Source of the DNA: Galeruca laticollis
Taxonomy: Eukaryota; Arthropoda; Insecta; Coleoptera; Chrysomelidae
Length of the DNA: 64,000 nt
Direction of reading: 5' to 3'
NCBI GenBank assembly: GCA_963921935.1
Contig: OY998176.1
Coordinates: forward strand, 51,981,813-52,045,812
In this document: positions 42,830 to 53,855 of the stretch, piece after piece
Layout: every line of letters begins with the position of its first letter
Position numbering within the stretch: position 1 is the stretch's first letter
Translations under genes and position numbers: made by a program
Notes under the pieces: generated by a model
Databases searched by the model: none
What the model saw: only the letters and a program-made list of their open reading frames with translations
Told to the model about the DNA's origin: nothing

Positions 42830-45800
42830 AATCCAATTGCTGTCACAGCTTGGTACCGTAATAAGCTTACCATTTGCAGTATTTACATTCCACCTGATCA
42901 CCCCCTTAATGAAGAAGACTTAACTGACCTAGTATTTCAGCTCCCCCCCCCCAAACATCCTTGTTGGTGACTTTAATGCACATCCACTATGTCGGGCTCT
43001 ACCCGTGGTTGCACTAGAGGCAAAGTTTTAGAAAACGTCATAAACTCCTCCGGAACCTGCTTGTTGAATACTGGGCTCAACACTTACTCCCTCCGGCCTT
43101 TTTTCTACCCTTGACCTCAGCTTATGTGACCCTAAAACCGCATTTTCCCTTTCCTGGCAAGTTTTCAAAGACCTACATGATAGCAACCACTTTCCTACCA
43201 TTATATACAATCATTCTAATAAGGAAACTATCACTAGAAGCTTCTGGCACTTAAAGAACGCAAATTGGTCTGAGTTTACTTCTCTCTCCCAAACTGATTC
43301 ATCCTCTTTAGCTATTTCTTCAAATAAAAATGTTTACTGACAACATACTTGCCCCTGCCGAGACTCACATCGGTAAAACAGTCACTTCCTCTGCACAAAA
43401 AACTGTGCCTTGGTGGAATTCAGCTTGCGAAAATGCCATCCGAGAGGCACATGCCATTAACCAGTGTAGACAAAATAGAACACAAGAAAACCTTCTCCTA
43501 CATAAAAAGCTCAAAGCTTAAGCTGAATTCTTAGTCAAGCGAAGCAAAAAATCCTCATGGCTAAGCTATACCTCCTCGCTGAACCCTAATACAAATCCCA
43601 GTCAAATCTGGAAAAAAATTGTACAAATTCAAGGCAAGAATACCAATACTAAAATTCCTTCCTTAATATTTAATGATACTGTTATCTTCGACAACCAACC
43701 AATTGCCGATTCACACGCAAAAAATTTTGATGACAAATTTAATAATCGTAACCACATTTCTGTTTCTCACAATTCTCATATTCAGCCTTCTTCCACTCTT
43801 CAGTCAAACCCTCATGACGTTGCCTCCGTCAACGCCCCTTTCAACCTAAATGAACTGAAATCTGCCTTGTCTATTTGTAGAAATCCTGCCGCCGACCCTG
43901 ATGCTGTTCCTTACATCTTTCTCAAAAAACTATCCAATCCATCTCTCTCTAAGCTTCTCGAAATCTATAACCTTATCTGGAATACTCATCAGTTCCCTAA
44001 CGCATGGCGCAAATCCATAATTATTCAAATAAAAAAAGCAGAGCAATCCACCTTATCGCCTAATTCCTTCCGACCCATTTCTCTCACTTGCACTACCTGC
44101 AAACTCTTCAGCAATAAACGATTACGTCGTTGCAACTATCTTTGATATTGAAGGTGCCTTTGACTCGATATCTAGAACCGCAATACTAAATAAACTTTCC
44201 CTATATAATCTTCATGGTAACATTCTATCGTTCATTCATAATTTCCTTACTGTCAGAACCTTTAGGGTTTCCGCTAATGGTAAGCTCTCCTTGCGTCACC
44301 CACAAAATGCTGGTGTGCTTTAAGGATCAGTATTAAATTCTACTCTATTCATCCTCTCAATAAACGAGCTCTGTTGAAAATTTCCTGCCCCCATAAAATA
44401 TGCTCAACATGATGATGACCAAATTGTTCATTGCCATGGTAAATCGATCTCATCCACTTGCAAAATTTTTCAAACCGCAGTAAACCTTCTTCAGGATAGA
44501 TCTTCTTACCTGACCTAGCCTTATCCCAAAGTAAATTCAAACTAATCAAGTTTTCAAGATCATCTTCTCCTCTACCTCACATTTTCTTTAATAACTCACC
44601 TTCACCCACTGTAAATCAATGTGAAATTCTTGGAATAACCTTCGACTCACGGCTTAACTGGAAACACCATATCCATTAACGTAAAGGTATCTGTCAAAAT
44701 AGATTAAACTTAATTAAAACCCTCAGTCACTTTCACTGGGGTTCCGGCGAAATCGTATTATTAAGAGTTTACAGAGCTTTCATCCGTCCGAAGCTTGACT
44801 ATGGTTGCTTTATTTACATGTCAGCCCCCAAATCTGTCACAGATTTACTGAACTCTGTTCACAATACCGCTTTCCGCCCCTGCCTTCGTGCCTTCCGCTC
44901 TAGCCCTGCTGATAGTCTCTATGTTGAAGCTAATTAACCACCCCTCCCCTTAATACGACAATTCCTACTCCTTACATATGCTGCCTCAGTATCCTCCAAT
45001 CCTGTTCACTCAATTTTCACTTCTACGACTAATCTCCCTACTAACCGTCGAACAATTATTGAATCTATTCCCCAATTGCTCACTCTTTTACTCAAAGATA
45101 CTGACCTTTCTCTGACCTCCCCGCTCCCTCTACCTTCTTCTACACCTTGGACTAAAATTATTCCTATAATCAATACCTCATTTACCGTTTTTATTAAGCA
45201 TTAGTCACCCACTGCACTTGTAAAAAGAAGCATTCCTGGAATTACTAAAAAAAATCTTACGATTTAACACTCTATGCAGATGCTTCCAAAACTGACTCCG
45301 GAGTTGGTTGTGCAGTTACCTCGAAACATAAACTCATATGCTCCTCCTTTACCTTCAGTGTGTAGCGTTCACACAGGTGAATTCCACAGCATTATTCAAG
45401 CTTTTAAATATACTTTCCTCTCCCACAAAAATATTGCAATATGCACTGATTCCCTTTTCTACATTCTATCAATTTAAACAGTCTTCACTGACCACTTTAT
45501 TGTCCAGAACATACATGACATCTATCATACCCTCGTAGCTCATGATATAACAGTCTCTCTCATCTGGTTTCCATCTCACATTGGAACTGCTGGTAACGAA
45601 ACTGCAGATCGCCACGCGAAAGAAGCTGCCTCTAGCAACAATCCAAAACGCATAGTACAACTCGCTATCGACCTCAAGTTCCACTTCAAAAACTTTACAC
45701 AAAATATGTATGGCTCAATAGTACGACAGCACTTCACGATATCCATTCCTCTACTTCTACTTTCTCCCTTAACTATTTAACAAGGTGAGAGGCCGCCATA

Positions 45801-45955
45801 ATCAGAAGAATTCGAATCAGCCACACCAAACTCACACACGGTTATCTGATGTCTTCAGGAAATCGTCCTGTTTGTCATTGCTGTAATGCTATACTGACCG
45901 TTAAGTACATACTGACTGACTGACTTCTAACAATTTTCCGCTACATATCAACGAT
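42830..45955 (+). pseudogene. I-like LINE ORF2 (endonuclease, RT, RNase H)
   Basis: The endonuclease reads NPIAVTAWYRNKLTICSIYI then PPDHPLNEED (42830), then LVGDFNAHPL (42961, the GDFNAH box). RT blocks are PAADPDAVPYIFLKKLSN (43888), WRKSIIIQIKK, SFRPISLTCTTCKLFS (44067), IFDIEGAFDSIS (motif A, 44139), GSVLNSTLFILSIN (44325) and a distorted catalytic block, YAQHDDDQ (44399). RNase H reads LYADASKTDSGVGCAVTS (45270), GEFHSIIQAF (45376), ICTDSLF (45442) and WFPSHIGTAGNETADRHAKE (45562), so all four catalytic acidic residues are identifiable. A C-terminal CHCCNAILTVKYIL follows near 45876. At least six frame changes or stops. Confidence 0.85.
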
Positions 45956-45964
45956 TTGACCTAA

Positions 45965-48160
45965 GGCCGAACCTCAAGGAAATGCTCCACTGTCCCCCCG
46001 ACAAAGTTACGACACGAATCCGACAAAACAAAAAGGACAAAAGACATCAACTAATACTCACACTAGACCTGACAAACGCTTTTAACTCTGCTTGGACGGC
46101 GGCCATAATACACATGCTATGCCAAAAGAGAGTACCAGAATACATCATTAAACTATGCTGGGACTTTCTGATAAATAGATATATACAAAAAGAGGACATA
46201 AAGACATGGACGCAACGCGGATGTCCCCAAGGATCCAGCCTTGGACCAGCCTTGTGGCTGGTTCTGATGGAAAACTGGTTTGACACCATGTACACAAATG
46301 ACCAACTGACGATAGACAAAGACATGGTGCAGGCTTTCGCGGATGATCAAATAATTGTGCTATCAGGAACCTCACTGAGGGAGAAAATAAATGGAAGGCG
46401 GTTTGGGAATCATGCGAAGGCTGGGCATGCCAAAATAAGCTAAACTACAATTAAAATAAAACCAAAGCAATATTTATACCACACAATAGGAACTCTAGAG
46501 CGCCCAGAATCAAACTTGACGGGCAAAACTTCACCTTGTCGGACAATCTAGAATACCTAGGAGTGACTATAGATACAGGTGTGCTTTGGCTGGACCATGT
46601 AAAAAAGTTAAGGCAAAAAACAACAGATATATCCAATAAAATTTACGCCATAGCTGGCAGACAATGGGGCAGAAAACAAGAAATACTAAAAATAATATAC
46701 CAAAATGCAATAAAACCAATGATATTATACGGGGCAGAGATATGGGGACAACGATCTCATGACACAAGATTGATAAAATAACTAAACGCCACTGAACGAC
46801 CCTTCCTATAAGAGCTATAACAAATGCCTATAAAACAACACCGACGGCAGCCATGCAAGTAATTGCGGGCTGCATACCATTAACAACCGAGGCAAATGAG
46901 ATACACAAACACTTTGAAAAACAAAAGATATTAGACAAAACATAAGAACCTTACCTACTGACAAGACGCACCCAGTACGACATAGGGGACTAGAATACGC
47001 ACAACAGCCCACAGATATAAACATATACACAGACGCTAGCATAAAAAACGACAAAAAAGCAATAGGAATATACATAAAAACAAAAAATGTAACGACAAAA
47101 TACACATACTCAGTCGCACACATACATGAATTGGAGACTCTGGCCCTTAAACAAGGGCTGGAAAAATACTGTGAAATAAAACACCAGGCAGACGGGGAAG
47201 ACTTAACTATACACACAGAGTCAAAGACAGCAATACAAGGCATAACACAAACGCGGACAAAAAATAAACTAAATACGCAAATTATACTTATAAAAGACAC
47301 TTTAGAAACAGTACATAAAGTACAGTGCTACATAAATTACAAAAACAGACATGACAATGACATAAAAATCGCACACAAATTAGCGAATGAAGGACATAGT
47401 AAACCGACACCAGATTTCAAGCATTATAGTAAAAAACAACTAAACACAACATTAAAACGAAACAAACTTGAAAACTTGCAGAGAAGATGGGAAAAAGAAA
47501 AAACAGGACGCAAAACATACGAACTAAAAAAGACAGTTTCCGAAACACGACTTGACATTAACTGGAAAACGCAGGACTACTACAAACGTTTTAAACTAAG
47601 AGAAACGACAAGTAAATGCACCAAAGACGACAAGACGGAAGACTAACGCCATATTATACATGACTGTACACGACCCCAAAGACAAACAGCACGCAAGTCA
47701 CTAACAGACAGATTAAAGATGATTAATAAAACATACCCACCTATAGATATTGACGCAACTGACAAACAATTGGTAAAATGGATAAACGAATGGGGACTAG
47801 ACTGCATTTCCGACGACGAAGACGACATAACATGACGAGGGAACAATAGATTGACACAGAGTAAAAAAGGGCAACTTTCCCCGTTGATTTTTGGAGTGTG
47901 GAGTTCATCTTGGCAGTGGGTCCGCTAGAGAGAGGGATTTTTCGCCGCATGCCGAAAGGTGGGTCGGCAGGCCACTTCGATGTGGCAATTCTTTCCTGTC
48001 CCTCCGACATCAAGAAATTATTACTGTTTCCGAAAGCTACACATCTCTACCATTATATCTAATTTAAAAATAGTAATAATTTTTATAATTTCATGTAAAT
48101 TCTTGTAATTATTTTTTCTGTGCTAATGACCAGCGCTGTCGCGGCACGTTAAGCTAAAAT
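45965..48160 (+). mobile_element. Second RNase H-bearing LINE (LOA/R1/I-group), 5'-truncated
   Basis: RT blocks are LILTLDLTNAFNSAWTAAII (46051, motif A), RGCPQGSSLGPALWLVLMEN (46216), VQAFADDQIIVLSG (46327, catalytic DD), LEYLGVTIDTGVLWLDHVKK (46546) and MILYGAEIWGQ (46720). RNase H reads INIYTDASIKNDKKAIG (47017) and HELETLALKQGLE (47127). The third acidic block reads HTESKT where DS is usual, and DNDIKIAHKLANEGH follows at 47353. An open frame of 171 codons runs 47131-47646. The C terminus reaches DCISDDEDDIT, ending 47835. The GC-richer 3' UTR ends near 48160 with an A-rich aatagaaaaaaatt stretch. A-rich codon use differs sharply from the preceding C-rich element, so the two are independent insertions. 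Confidence 0.85.
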
Positions 48161-49309
48161 AGAAAAAAATTAAATTGTCTATTCCGCAAATCTACCAACT
48201 CTATTAGCTCTACAGCCCCTTTCGTTTGTCATTCTAGTGTGGCCGATAATTGGAAGTGTAATAAATGATTATTTGGAATCTAAAAGGCCTCCACCGGATA
48301 CCGACTTTTCAACATATAGGTTGGGCAATGAACAAACTTCTAGACACAGCACAAACCGCAAATGATTTTTTTCTACTCGGGCTACAGTGCCTGTAGAAGA
48401 TTTATTTTTAAGAGCTTCTTTGTAAGTGACAATCATTGGACGGGATGATCTACGAAAAGCCACTTTGGAAATAGGAAGTTAAAACTGGCTGTACCTGTGT
48501 TTTAACGAATGTTCCTATTTCAAGTGAACTTATTCAGTTGTTGCGGCCTTAGGTGTTGTTATACCTGTATGTTTAAGCAAATAGAATGTTTCTTTTGTAC
48601 TTTTGATTTTTATCTTAATCTCGTTAAGTTTCAGCAATATACAATTGTTCCCTGTAAAAGTATTGTCTCGAAAGTCGAGACAAGAATTTTACTAACAGAA
48701 CGAAACAATAAATATCGTGAAACAATATATCAATTAACTCAAAAATCTTTGTTGGAGAATAAAACCTGTACGCATGCATATGCAGTGACCTAGGCGCTGA
48801 AAAACTTTATAAGTTTCCTATTGGATTTGTATCAGAGACCTGAAAAAGAACCTGCGCTGTTTTAAAATTACTACGAGTTAAACAAATAAATTATAGAGAA
48901 AAAAACTTTCTAATGAAGAAACTTTAAACAGGGTTGAGTCATTTTTGGCGCAGGTAGAGAAAAACTCAAAGAAAAATATAACTAATACTGATATAAATTA
49001 TCTTAAAACCGGGCCTGAATTTTATAATAATTAGTGTTTATTCCCTACGGAAATTGTTTATAAATTGTTCATCTATTTATATTTTGAGAACGCTATCGTC
49101 TTAATGTTCAATAATAATAATTAATCATAAGTTAAAACCTACATTTAATAAACATAATTAGACTGCGGATATACCATCAAGTCCCTCCTGACAGTTTATT
49201 TAGCCAGCGATAAGAGCTGTTGAAATTGGTTGCTTTCGTTTTTCCAAATCTATCTTAACGGTTTAAATCACGTACGATGTTTGACAGGATATTAGGAGAC
49301 TATATTTTG
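48161..49309. other. Spacer of 1.1 kb
   Basis: ORFs at 48269-48463 (minus) and 48509-48793 (plus) match nothing I know. The reading KTGPEFYNN and VESFLAQVEKNSKKN near 48930-49030 may be a fragment of an old transposon protein, unassigned. Confidence 0.4.
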
Positions 49310-49612
49310 GAATTTTTATTGAAACATGTATCGTCTATTTTGGTCTAATACATTATGCCATTTTTCTGGCATCATGATTCCAAACCAATGGAATTTTTGT
49401 TCCTTGCTCACAATAATTGATTTAGATGATTTTGATTTCTCCTTTCGAAGATTTTAGTCTAAAAAAGTTTGGAGAAACCTAAACAAATAATTATCTAGAG
49501 GTGCAATATCTGAAGGGCATTGAGGGTGTGGTATTAGCATTACAAATCCAAGTTTTTAAAGCTTTTGTCGAATTAACAAACTTGTATGCCTGTATTTGTT
49601 AAGTTTTACATG
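49310..49612 (-). pseudogene. Mariner transposase C-terminal fragment
   Basis: On the minus strand: HTSLLIRQKL, a stop, LGFVMLIPHPQCPSDIAPLD then NYLFRFLQTFL (about 49545-49465), KSKSSKSIIVSKEQKFHWFG and IMMPEKWHNVLDQNRRYMF (about 49410-49330). This follows the mariner pattern 'HPPYSPDLAPSDYHLF.SL..FL' with the last catalytic aspartate region, and the C-terminal 'GI..LP.RW...V...G.Y'. The 'PLD' there retains an aspartate at the catalytic position. It is a different mariner lineage from the DD41D elements at 9331 and 62672. No TIRs seen. Confidence 0.72.
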
Positions 49613-49639
49613 TAAAAGTCGTCTCCAGTTTTACCTGTT

Positions 49640-49695
49640 TATATAGTAAATCATAAACACTGGAAGTATTGAATCAGTAAATTGTAATTTAAAAT
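49640..49695 (+). repeat. Direct repeat flanking the Copia relic, left
   Basis: Contains cagttttacctgtttatata, gtaaatcataaacactggaa and gtattgaatcagtaaatt. It resembles 53798-53855 (tagtttttcctttttaaata, gtaaatttcgaacactggaa, gtattgaatcggtagatt) in the same orientation. Confidence 0.6.
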
Positions 49696-51089
49696 GGAAG
49701 AAGAGCGCGGTCCTCAAGTCGAGAAATACGTGTTTAAAAAAAATTTACCGACTTTTTTTAAAGAATTGTTAAGTATTTTTAAAAAGTGCAGAAAATGAAG
49801 GGTGTATACTGATAAAGTTCAAATTGGATTATTAGAAGACAAAACGAACTGATCTACTTGGAAACTGAAGCTCCCTATTTTACATAGGAAGTGTCCCTAG
49901 TGTGAATGAGGTGTTACAAGGTACTTTAACGAAAGTTTCGCCTTTACCCGTAGAAAAAAACAGGAAAAAAGGAAAGGAGAAGTATGAATAAACTCGCATT
50001 TTATTCACAAGTTGATAATAAAGCCTTGCTTTTGCTCACTATAAATATTAACAGAATATTTAAAACCGCTGGAGATATGTGATTAGAACTACATAAACTA
50101 TATGATGGTCCTGTTGAAGAAAATAAGTATATTTTGTGTAAGTAGTTCATTAGCTGTAGAAAGTATAGTAATGATGTCATTGCAACTCACATACCAAAGC
50201 TAAAATGTGTGGAATGAGTTGAAGTCAGTAAATAAAAAACTGCGAGTGATAAAACATGTAGCTGTGACTTACCAGATTTATTACTAGTTTGTAAAATACT
50301 AGGTACATTACCGGATTGATGATTACTTTCCATTTAAATGAAGCTGGACGCTGATGGCAAAATCAGAGAGAAGTGTAAAAAATTTAGCCAGCTTTTATAA
50401 AGGCATTGACAAATAAAAATTAAAATATTCAAGAAGTTTTAGCAGTAAACAAACAATATAGAGGTAACAGTACAAAATAAAAGAAATATTTTAAGCGTAA
50501 CTAGTGTCATCAGTTTGAACAAACATTCAAACACTATTGGCTTTATCATTAACTGTACTAACTACTACAACTGATCCAGAAAGTTGGTATGTGGACAATG
50601 GTGCTACCATTCACATTTGTACTAGAAGAGACGTTTTTGATAGTTATCAGCCATTTACTGAAAACTACTCTGTGTACACTGCAAATGGTGCTGCCGTTGA
50701 GGCTTTAGGAAAAGGTAGAATAATTATTGAAGTACGTGTCATTGGAAGAACTTCCATTAAAAAGAATATGTTTTCAGTTTTCTCGGCACAGGACCAACGC
50801 TCGACAAGTCAATTCATTTCCACAGCAGAAGCATGTTATTTTAAAATTTGGCTCAAGACAGCTTTAGTTTGGACCAGAACAAATTATTTTGTGGTCTGTA
50901 CGAGGTAGCTCTTAGAACTGTCAATCTACAAGCGTATGAAGTCAATGACACACTGAAAATATACTATGAAATACTAGGTCATCAGAGTAAAAGACATGTC
51001 ATAAAGGTCTAAAGAGAGACTTGGGGATAGGCGTACCTTTAGATAGTTATTTATATGAAGCCGGCTTATATGGAATAGCACATATCCTA

Positions 51090-51108
51090 AAATTCGGTTA
51101 GGTTAGGT
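51090..51108 (+). repeat. Short telomere-like repeat inside Copia
   Basis: ggttaggttaggttag, three units of the arthropod telomeric pentamer TTAGG, sits inside the Copia integrase region where neighbouring coding sequence is recognisable on both sides. It may simply be chance or microsatellite growth. Confidence 0.6.
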
Positions 51109-52366
51109 TAGATGAAAGGGCATCGAAGTCAGTAGAGCTTATCCACTCAGGCAAAGGGAACGGGTATATTTGACTATTCAAAGATAATTACCTACAGTGA
51201 ATTTCGTAGTTTTCCATATGAAAAAAAAAATCAGAAGTTGCTAGACCACTGACAACATTTTTAGCAGAGGTAAAAGTTTCTGGTTACGTCGTTAAAGAAT
51301 TTTTATCAGATAAGGACCGTGAGTTCGTTAATGAAAATGTTACAGATCTTTAAACAAAAAGGGAATTCATCAACGACTAGTAATGTTGTATACACCTCAA
51401 CAAAATGAATGCGCAGAAGGAACAAAATAGTAGAGACAGCTAGAGCATAAATGCACGTAAGAGAAGGATTACCTCAAAGCTTATGAGCAGATATGGTAAA
51501 TACTGTACTTTATATCAGCTACTGTTTCTAGTGAAAATTACAAATCCTCTATCGAACTATGGCATGGAAAGAAACCATGTTTGACGCGCCTTCGTGTAAT
51601 TGGAAGTACAGGTTATTCCCATATTCCCAAACAAAGGATAAGAAATTTAGATAAAAAAGCTGTCAAAGGCGTTCTAGTTGGATACGACAATAACGATGGT
51701 TGCAGAGTTTGATGTCCAGAAACAAGTTAATAAGATCCAAAACCGTCATTTTTGACGAGAAACCTTTTTTATGATCTGAATCAATATTATTACTTCCTAA
51801 CCTTCCGAATGAATGACTTTATGCTTTTGAACAATGAAGGTATGGAAAATAATTTAAAATAAGCAAATTTAGATGCAAAAGAAGAAAGGTATCAAAAAGA
51901 AGATGATGAGAATACAAGTACAACTTCACATGGTTTTGATAATGGAAAACCCCTGAAAGATATTTCCTCAATAGGAGAAACTCAATAAAACTAGCGAGAT
52001 TTGAAAATTGTGTAATGGTAGTTGCTGCAAATATACTTGAAACTGTAGAATCATGTAGTTACAAAGAATCTATTCAAAGAGTGATAGAGACTAATGGTTA
52101 CTAGCTATGGATAGAGAAATGGATACTCATAGATTGAATAGAATATGGGTCTTGGATAAATTACCAGAACGAAAGAAAGCTATACGTTGTAATTGGGTGT
52201 ATAAGATAAAAACAAACCCAGATGGTTCTCTAGGAAAGTACAAAGTAAGGTTAGTTGTAAAATAATTTTCACAAAGACTAAGCGAAGATTTCGACCAAAC
52301 ATTTAGCCCTGTTGCAAAACGATTTTTAATACGTGCTATGAAAAGAATTGCTGCAAATGAAAACAT

Positions 52367-52636
52367 TAAAATAATTTGAAAAGTAAAAAAAAAATAAAAA
52401 TAGAAGAGAAAAAAAGTAGAAAAAAGAGAGGAAAGAAAAAAAAGGTACGTTAGTTTTCGACATTGTTATTTCCAAACAAAAATTTTGTAAATATACATAA
52501 ATTCCAAGGGATGTAAACATACTGTTCCCTCAAATGAAAAGTTCCAATTATAAAGAAATATCACTAGAACATATGTTGTTTGGCGAATGGGTAAGCTTAA
52601 GTTTTCCGCAGTCATCCATTTCGATCACACACACAC
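52367..52636 (+). mobile_element. 270-bp retroposon with CA-repeat tail (SINE-like) inserted in Copia RT
   Basis: caaatgaaaacat occurs at 52354-52366 and 52637-52649, a perfect 13-bp target duplication that restores the Copia reading AANENM-TLTQFDV. The insert begins taaaataatttg, has a long purine-rich (AG) tract at 52380-52443, and ends in cacacacacac. Target-primed insertion with a simple-repeat tail and no ORF points to a SINE or a truncated LINE 3' end. I see no clear tRNA-like head or A/B box. Confidence 0.75.
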
Positions 52637-52765
52637 ACAAATGAAAACATGACACTAACGCAGTTTGATGTGACAACAGCATTCATAGATAACCCTATTC
52701 TACGGCTATGGACCGTTTGGTTACGTGCGTATGCTTTTATTTGCGTTACCGGGTGGCCTGGTCAC

Positions 52766-53245
52766 AATTTCTTTCTTCTTAGTCTAGATACATTGTAAAA
52801 CATGAATAAGAGATACAATTTTTTGAAACACCCGACCTTCGTTTTCCGTTTATTATAGGCGATTTGTGCTATCAACTACTTTGAAACGAAGTATAAGTAA
52901 TTCAGACGCATATATTCTTTATCGAATGGGCTAAGAAAGTAATCGATATATAGTATAGTTTCTTCAATATAGAATTATTTATGGAAGCATGTTACAAAAA
53001 ATTCAAAAATTTTGCGGTCCTGATCAAAAAATTGTAAATTTTGGTTTACAGTGAATATATGGAGAAATTATGCAGTACCATATATTTCAAAACGAAGAAT
53101 TCATTTTTTTTTGTTCAGCATTATACAATTTTGTTATTAAAAAATTAAAAAAAAAATTCAGTTTTTTAAAGTAGAGTGAAAATTAAATGTTGGGTGAAAG
53201 CTAAATAGTCTCATTACATAGTGAAGTCTTGTGCTGGGTACATAA
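52766..53245. other. Spacer
   Basis: AT-rich, no gene recognised. Confidence 0.45.
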
Positions 53246-53731
53246 TGTAACGTTTTTGTTATTTATTTAAACAATAAACGGGTGGGATAAATTTTAAACA
53301 CACGGTAGGTTCACTTAATTTATTGAAACACTAACTCACTAACACTTAATTTATATATACTTAACTAATCACTTAATTATTAATTTATATTAACTGTATA
53401 TTCACTCAAACTAATTTATATAAACACTTTATATTCACTTATTGACTGTTTAACTCACGATGTCAAATTATAAACTAAACTAACTCTTCCTGATCAGTCC
53501 CCTTATATACTAGTGCCGTTTGTACTAGAGAATTCCGGGCTGCGGCTTATACACACAAATAATTTTTCTGGCCTCTTCTAGATAACTCTGGTCACAAAAA
53601 CCAGTTCAAGATAAGATAGTCTCCATCGTAAACAGTTTTTTATAACTGCGTATCCGCCATAATTTAAACTATTATACCTGGCTTAGACAGAGTCGGTTTT
53701 AGGGACTATACCAGTGTGCTGTTTCGTAACA
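53246..53731 (-). repeat. Probable solo LTR (486 bp), minus orientation
   Basis: Plus-strand ends are tgtaacg and cgtaaca, so in the minus orientation it reads tgttacg to cgttaca, the TG...CA form of LTRs. In that orientation a TATA-like tatataagggg lies at about 53507-53517, the promoter region is GC-richer, and the last third carries aataaa-type signals. No internal retroelement sequence adjoins it and no perfect target duplication is visible, so it is best explained as a solo LTR of an unknown Gypsy-like element. Confidence 0.6.
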
Positions 53732-53797
53732 ATGAACTGGTTTATATAGTTGTTGTAAAGTTGGTTTATTAAAAAGCCATATAAAAGGCATCTCTAG

Positions 53798-53855
53798 TTT
53801 TTCCTTTTTAAATAGTAAATTTCGAACACTGGAAGTATTGAATCGGTAGATTCCT
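53798..53855 (+). repeat. Direct repeat flanking the Copia relic, right
   Basis: Partner of 49640-49695 (tagtttttcctttttaaata, gtaaatttcgaacactggaa). Same orientation, 4.15 kb apart. Confidence 0.6.

Larger units (their letters stand above)
41880..45955 (+). mobile_element. I-like LINE with gag-type ORF1 and RNase H
   Basis: Nearly the whole domain order of an I-group LINE is visible, though broken in every domain: ORF1 with an RRM-like part and a CCHC knuckle, an APE endonuclease, RT, RNase H and a C-terminal cysteine/histidine finger. C-rich coding strand and proline/serine/threonine codons distinguish it from its AT-rich neighbours. No flanking duplication was found. The next LINE begins within a few bases of its end. 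Confidence 0.88.
49790..52765 (+). mobile_element. Copia LTR retrotransposon relic (gag-pol), LTRs not found
   Basis: A Copia-type polyprotein decayed throughout. Gag from about 49810 reads VQIGLLEDKTN, a stop and TWKLKLPI, then fragments such as DNKALLLL, LHKLYDGP and DLPDLLLVCKILGTLP in changing frames. Pol runs from 50580 to 52740. The order gag, protease, integrase, RT is the Copia order (integrase before RT), unlike Gypsy. It is interrupted at 52367-52636 by a small retroposon. No LTR pair could be defined, although a diverged direct repeat lies at 49640 and 53798. Confidence 0.82.
50537..52765 (+). pseudogene. Copia pol (protease, integrase, start of RT)
   Basis: The open frame 50537-50908 has SWYVDNGATIHICTRRDVFD. 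The Copia protease box is normally W-x-x-D-S-G-A; here it is DNGA. It continues YTANGAAVEALGKGRI. The pre-integrase finger remnant is YYEILGHQSKRHV (50966). Integrase remnants are VARPLTTFLAEVKVSG (51238), VKEFLSDKDREFVNENV (51291) and a CIHLNKMNAQKEQN-like shifted block (51390). RT begins NRIWVLDKLPERKKAIRCN, WVYKIKTNPDGSLGKYKVRL (52137-52251), EDFDQTFSPVAKR (52288), then resumes after the retroposon with TLTQFDVTTAFI near 52653, which holds the first catalytic aspartate. The RT ends at about 52765, so most of RT and RNase H is missing. Confidence 0.8.

Noticed and set aside
46047..47300. Several long minus-strand ORFs
   Set aside because: They are shadows of the LINE ORF2 on the plus strand, which carries all the diagnostic motifs.
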